A stretch of 64,000 bases of DNA, from NCBI GenBank assembly GCA_024637015.1, contig JAGXGE010000031.1:62001-126000 (forward strand). Direction: 5' to 3'. Position numbers and translations under genes: made by a program. The DNA is from Aequorivita sp. GTDB taxonomy: Bacteria; Bacteroidota; Bacteroidia; Flavobacteriales; Flavobacteriaceae. The notes beneath the pieces were generated by a model. The model made no database searches and was not told the origin of the DNA. It saw only the letters and a list, made by a program, of their open reading frames with translations. The first letter of the stretch is position 1. The number at the start of each line of letters is the position of its first letter. Positions 60,965-64,000 of this stretch are shown piece by piece.

Positions 60965-61687
60965 ATGTCAGAGAAAAATTTCTTTAGAAATTATAAAGTG
61001 GGATTGGGAATTCTTGCCATTTGTTTTATTTCAGCAAGTATAATTATTCATGCATTTCACAACTATTTTTTGTTCCGGTTACTGCGCGGAATAATCTGCT
61101 ACACAACCTTAGCTTATTTATTAATAATCCACAGGAAAAATATTCAAAAGTGGCTTATTGGTTTTCTTTTCTTTTACGGTGCCTCCAGCATAACAACCCT
61201 CTGGTATGAAAACGGTATAATGGCAAGCACTTCGATGATATTAAATTTCATTGCTTTTTTAATGCTGCTTTGGTTTATTATTCCAAAATTCAAAATAGAA
61301 AATTTAACTAAGACCTTTACACTTCTTTTCATTTTAATGATACTTGTTAATGGCTATCTTTTTATTCAGTTCATTGAATTGATGGAAGATATGACACTAA
61401 ATTACACACAATATATTTTTATGATGCTCAGTGCATTTTGTGGTATTTTGTTGGGGTTTTTAGCCTTGTTTTACAACCATTTTTACAACACAAAACGGTC
61501 TATGGCTTTTCTTCTTTTGATATTTTTGCTAATTTTTTCTGAGATATTTCGAGGAATCGGCTATTACAATCTTGTCAATGGGTTTGCTTTTGTTTACTTG
61601 GCGAGAATTTTTCTGGTCCTAGCGCTCTATTTTTTAGTTCATTTTTCGCTTTTGGATTTAAAGAATTTAAAAAGTCATTCTGAATAG
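60965..61687 (+). CDS. Hypothetical polytopic membrane protein
   Basis: A 240-residue protein with about seven transmembrane helices (for example ILAICFISASIIIHAF, LIGFLFFYGASSITTL, MILNFIAFLMLLWFII, YIFMMLSAFCGILLGFL, FLLLIFLLIFSEIF). The topology and size recall YhhN/TMEM86 lysoplasmalogenase-like proteins, but I cannot see their conserved motif clearly, so I leave the function open. It lies alone between purM and prfA. Confidence 0.75.
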   Translation: MSEKNFFRNYKVGLGILAICFISASIIIHAFHNYFLFRLLRGIICYTTLAYLLIIHRKNIQKWLIGFLFFYGASSITTLWYENGIMASTSMILNFIAFLMLLWFIIPKFKIENLTKTFTLLFILMILVNGYLFIQFIELMEDMTLNYTQYIFMMLSAFCGILLGFLALFYNHFYNTKRSMAFLLLIFLLIFSEIFRGIGYYNLVNGFAFVYLARIFLVLALYFLVHFSLLDLKNLKSHSE

Positions 61688-61717
61688 CCATTTTACAAAA
61701 ATTGAAGAATCCGGCTA

Positions 61718-61749
61718 TTGTTTCCTTTCAGTTAAAAATTGTAAATTTG
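61718..61749 (+). promoter_or_regulatory. prfA promoter (TTG-N21-TAAATTTG)
   Basis: TTG at 61718-61720 and TAAATTTG at 61742-61749, 21 bases apart; ATG 19 bases further on. The upstream inverted repeat AATAGCC / GGCTATT (61683-61719) overlaps the -33 box. Confidence 0.6.
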
Positions 61750-61768
61750 CACCCATTATAAAATCTAT

Positions 61769-62845
61769 ATGTTAGACAGGCTTCAAATAATAAAACAACG
61801 TTTTGACGAGGTGAGCGACCTCATTATTCAGCCAGATATTATCAGCGACCAAAAGCGATATATTCAGTTGAACAAGGAATATAAAGATTTAAGAGTTTTG
61901 ATGGATAAACGGGCTGAATTCTTAGAACTTACCGACAACATTACCGAAGCCGAAGAAATAATTTCCGATGGCAGCGATGCCGAAATGGTTGAAATGGCAA
62001 AACTGCAACTTGATGAAGCAAAAACTCGTATACCAAAACTGGAAGAGGAAATTAAATTTCTGTTAGTTCCTAAAGATCCCGAGGATAGCAAAAATGCCGT
62101 AATGGAAATCAGAGCTGGTACTGGTGGTGACGAGGCGAGTATTTTTGCAGGCGATCTTTTCAGAATGTATACTAAATACTGTGAAAATAAAGGCTGGAAG
62201 ACCAACGTTATAGATTTTAACGAAGGAACCAGCGGAGGGTTTAAAGAGGTACATATTGAAATTGAAGGTGAGGACGTTTACGGAACCCTTAAATTTGAAG
62301 CAGGTGTTCACCGTGTGCAACGCGTTCCGCAGACCGAAACCCAAGGAAGGGTGCATACAAGTGCCGCAACAGTGATGGTTTTTCCAGAAGCTGAAGAGTT
62401 TGATATTGAAGTAAACCCCAAAGATGTTCGTGTAGATTTCTTTTGTTCATCTGGTCCGGGCGGTCAGTCCGTAAACACTACATACTCAGCAGTACGTTTA
62501 ACGCACGTTCCCACTGGAATTGTTGCACAGTGCCAAGATCAAAAATCACAACACAAGAACAAGGAGAAGGCGTTTAAGGTATTGCGTTCCAGACTTTATG
62601 ATATGGAACTCGCCAAGAAACAAGCCGAAGATGCTTTAAAACGTGGCTCAATGGTAACAAGTGGAGATCGTAGTGCGAAGATTAGAACTTATAACTATTC
62701 GCAAGGTCGCGTTACGGACCACCGTATAAATTTTACTTTGTATAATCTTGGTAATATTATGAATGGCGACATTCAGGAAATAATTGATGAGCTACAATTA
62801 GTGAGCAATACCGAAAAATTAAAGGAAACAGGCGAAACTTTTTAA
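61769..62845 (+). CDS. prfA: Peptide chain release factor 1
   Basis: Ends translation at UAA and UAG. The 358-residue protein has domain 1 helices, the tripeptide codon-recognition region [14 protein letters not shown] (PQT in place of the E. coli PAT; the proline and threonine are kept), the peptidyl-hydrolysis GGQ in [14 protein letters not shown] and the C-terminal helices. Directly relevant to the UAA in the curlin gene, since RF1 reads UAA. Confidence 0.97.
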   Translation: MLDRLQIIKQRFDEVSDLIIQPDIISDQKRYIQLNKEYKDLRVLMDKRAEFLELTDNITEAEEIISDGSDAEMVEMAKLQLDEAKTRIPKLEEEIKFLLVPKDPEDSKNAVMEIRAGTGGDEASIFAGDLFRMYTKYCENKGWKTNVIDFNEGTSGGFKEVHIEIEGEDVYGTLKFEAGVHRVQRVPQTETQGRVHTSAATVMVFPEAEEFDIEVNPKDVRVDFFCSSGPGGQSVNTTYSAVRLTHVPTGIVAQCQDQKSQHKNKEKAFKVLRSRLYDMELAKKQAEDALKRGSMVTSGDRSAKIRTYNYSQGRVTDHRINFTLYNLGNIMNGDIQEIIDELQLVSNTEKLKETGETF

Positions 62846-62871
62846 AAGTTCAATCTTCTGAAATGTAAAGT

Positions 62872-63693
62872 ATGACAACAGAAAATTTAATTTCAGAAAT
62901 AAAAAAGAAGAAATCTTTTCTTTGCGTAGGTCTTGATGTAGACCTCGATAAAATTCCCGCATTTCTTTTAAAAGAGGAAGACCCTATATTTTCTTTCAAC
63001 AAAGCAATTATTGATGCAACTCATCAGTATGTTGTTGCCTATAAACCAAACACAGCTTTTTATGAAGCATACGGATTAAAAGGCTGGCAGTCACTGGAAA
63101 AAACCATAAACTATTTAAACGAAAAATACCCCGATATTTTTACAATTGCAGATGCAAAGCGCGGCGATATTGGCAATACTTCTTCCCGTTATGCCAAAGC
63201 TTTTTTTGAAGATTTAGGTTTTGATGCTGTTACTGTTGCTCCTTACATGGGAAAGGATTCCGTAGAGCCTTTTCTAGCCTTTAAAAACAAACATACTATT
63301 TTACTGGCTCTAACTTCCAACGAGGGCGCTTTTGATTTTCAAACTAAAAAAATTGCAGGTGAAGACCTATATAAGCAGGTGTTGAAAACTTCAAAAGGTT
63401 GGAAGGACAGTGAAAACTTGATGTATGTTGTTGGCGCTACAAAAGCAGAATATTTTGAAGAAATTAGAAAGATTGTTCCGAATAGTTTTTTGCTTGTTCC
63501 AGGAATTGGCGCACAAGGCGGGGACCTTAAAGAGGTTTGTAAGTACGGACTTTCCGAGAATATTGGTTTGCTTGTAAATTCTTCGAGGGGAATTATTTAT
63601 GCTTCTAACGGTAAAGATTTTGCAAAAGCGGCCGCCGAAGAAGCTAGAAAAATCCAACTTGAAATGAATATTATAATTGATGGAATTCGTTGA
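62872..63693 (+). CDS. pyrF: Orotidine-5'-phosphate decarboxylase
   Basis: Last step of UMP synthesis. The 273-residue type 2 enzyme has [14 protein letters not shown], the catalytic [15 protein letters not shown] (Lys and Asp), [11 protein letters not shown] and [14 protein letters not shown]. It follows prfA after 26 bases and its end overlaps the next start by 14 bases. Confidence 0.97.
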   Translation: MTTENLISEIKKKKSFLCVGLDVDLDKIPAFLLKEEDPIFSFNKAIIDATHQYVVAYKPNTAFYEAYGLKGWQSLEKTINYLNEKYPDIFTIADAKRGDIGNTSSRYAKAFFEDLGFDAVTVAPYMGKDSVEPFLAFKNKHTILLALTSNEGAFDFQTKKIAGEDLYKQVLKTSKGWKDSENLMYVVGATKAEYFEEIRKIVPNSFLLVPGIGAQGGDLKEVCKYGLSENIGLLVNSSRGIIYASNGKDFAKAAAEEARKIQLEMNIIIDGIR

Positions 63694-64000
63694 TCAATTA
63701 AATAGAACAGTATTTCTTAAAAGAACTCCTTCAAGAATAGTATCGCTGGTTCCTTCACAAACCGAATTATTGGTAGACCTTGGTTTGCGAAAAAGTATTG
63801 TAGGTATTACTAAATTTTGCGTCCATCCGACAGATTTGAAAAATGAAAAGACGATCGTGGGTGGAACCAAAAAAGTGAATTATGATAAAATTAAAGCTCT
63901 CAGCCCAGATTTTATTATTTGCAACAAAGAAGAAAACACCGAAGAAATGGTGCTTCAATTAGAATACATAGCACCAGTTTGGATTAGTGATATTAAGACA
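63680..64000 (+). CDS. Helical-backbone metal/cobalamin receptor (TroA/BtuF-like), 5' part only
   Basis: The first 107 residues are in the window, starting [20 protein letters not shown]. The pattern [18 protein letters not shown] followed by [13 protein letters not shown] and [17 protein letters not shown] is typical of ABC-transporter binding proteins of the TroA/BtuF superfamily (class III). No signal peptide is visible, which is the case for several such proteins in Bacteroidota that act in the cytosol. It overlaps the pyrF end by 14 bases; the rest lies outside. Confidence 0.85.
   Translation, partial: MEFVDQLNRTVFLKRTPSRIVSLVPSQTELLVDLGLRKSIVGITKFCVHPTDLKNEKTIVGGTKKVNYDKIKALSPDFIICNKEENTEEMVLQLEYIAPVWISDIKT

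Overview
This is a low-GC chromosomal segment from the Bacteroidota, almost certainly a member of the Flavobacteriaceae. The evidence is gene content (type IX secretion sorting domains, GSIII-type glutamine synthetase, Rho with a long disordered insert, flavobacterial PurM, BT_3928-like, DUF4293 and DUF1573 proteins), short SxxC lipoprotein signals, near absence of Shine-Dalgarno sequences, and promoters of the Bacteroidetes type (TTTG, 19-21 bases, TAnnTTTG). Both ends cut through genes. Most of the window is ordinary core chromosome; no insertion sequence, phage, CRISPR array or rRNA was seen.

Region 1-9.1 kb holds surface and stress genes: the tail of a secreted haloperoxidase-like protein, small lipoproteins, an acetyltransferase, a methyltransferase, a tandem pair of FN3/leucine-rich-repeat lipoproteins, a lipoprotein MsrA, a coiled-coil protein whose zinc ribbon has lost its cysteines, and a Nif3-like protein. 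Region 9.2-24 kb carries envelope and central metabolism: LpxK, a TPR hybrid histidine kinase, GAPDH, lipoyl synthase, an ECF sigma factor overlapping a glycosyltransferase, a fasciclin lipoprotein, MurB, an aminotransferase, a two-lobed aspartyl protease with PDZ, and ValS. Region 24-31.6 kb is a phospholipid and quality-control cluster on the minus strand (acyl-CoA-binding protein, Psd, CdsA, LUD protein, FtsH, RsfS) followed by BirA, PyrE and a NUDIX protein. Region 31.6-52.98 kb holds an M14 peptidase, a T9SS cargo, Rho, TruA, an MsbA-like exporter, the c-di-AMP synthase CdaA, FolP, a DoxX/thioredoxin protein, an orphan permease, TpiA, PrmA, ClpS, tRNA-Arg, Apt, a Ca/Na antiporter and GSIII glutamine synthetase.

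The most distinctive region is 53.0-59.7 kb, a complete curli (type VIII secretion) locus: a curlin-repeat protein, a CsgB-like nucleator, CsgE, CsgF, CsgG and a large lipoprotein. It differs from the enterobacterial system in several ways. The major curlin gene carries a single in-frame TAA after codon 75 while the remaining 334 codons are open. CsgE has an extra N-terminal domain that may correspond to CsgC/CsgH. CsgG has a C-terminal extension of about 200 residues that looks like an outer-membrane beta barrel. The last gene encodes a lipoprotein with carboxypeptidase-regulatory, FN3-like and beta-propeller parts. The transcript appears to have a long structured leader, an internal 14-bp hairpin and, unusually for this group, a perfect Shine-Dalgarno site in front of csgB. 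The terminator of the cluster contains the -33 box of the next gene, purM, in its loop.

After the curli locus the window ends with purM, a membrane protein, prfA, pyrF and the start of a metal/cobalamin-binding protein. Two genome-wide habits show up: convergent neighbours often share a TTAA in which both stop codons overlap, and several genes in 37-42 kb start with TTG.
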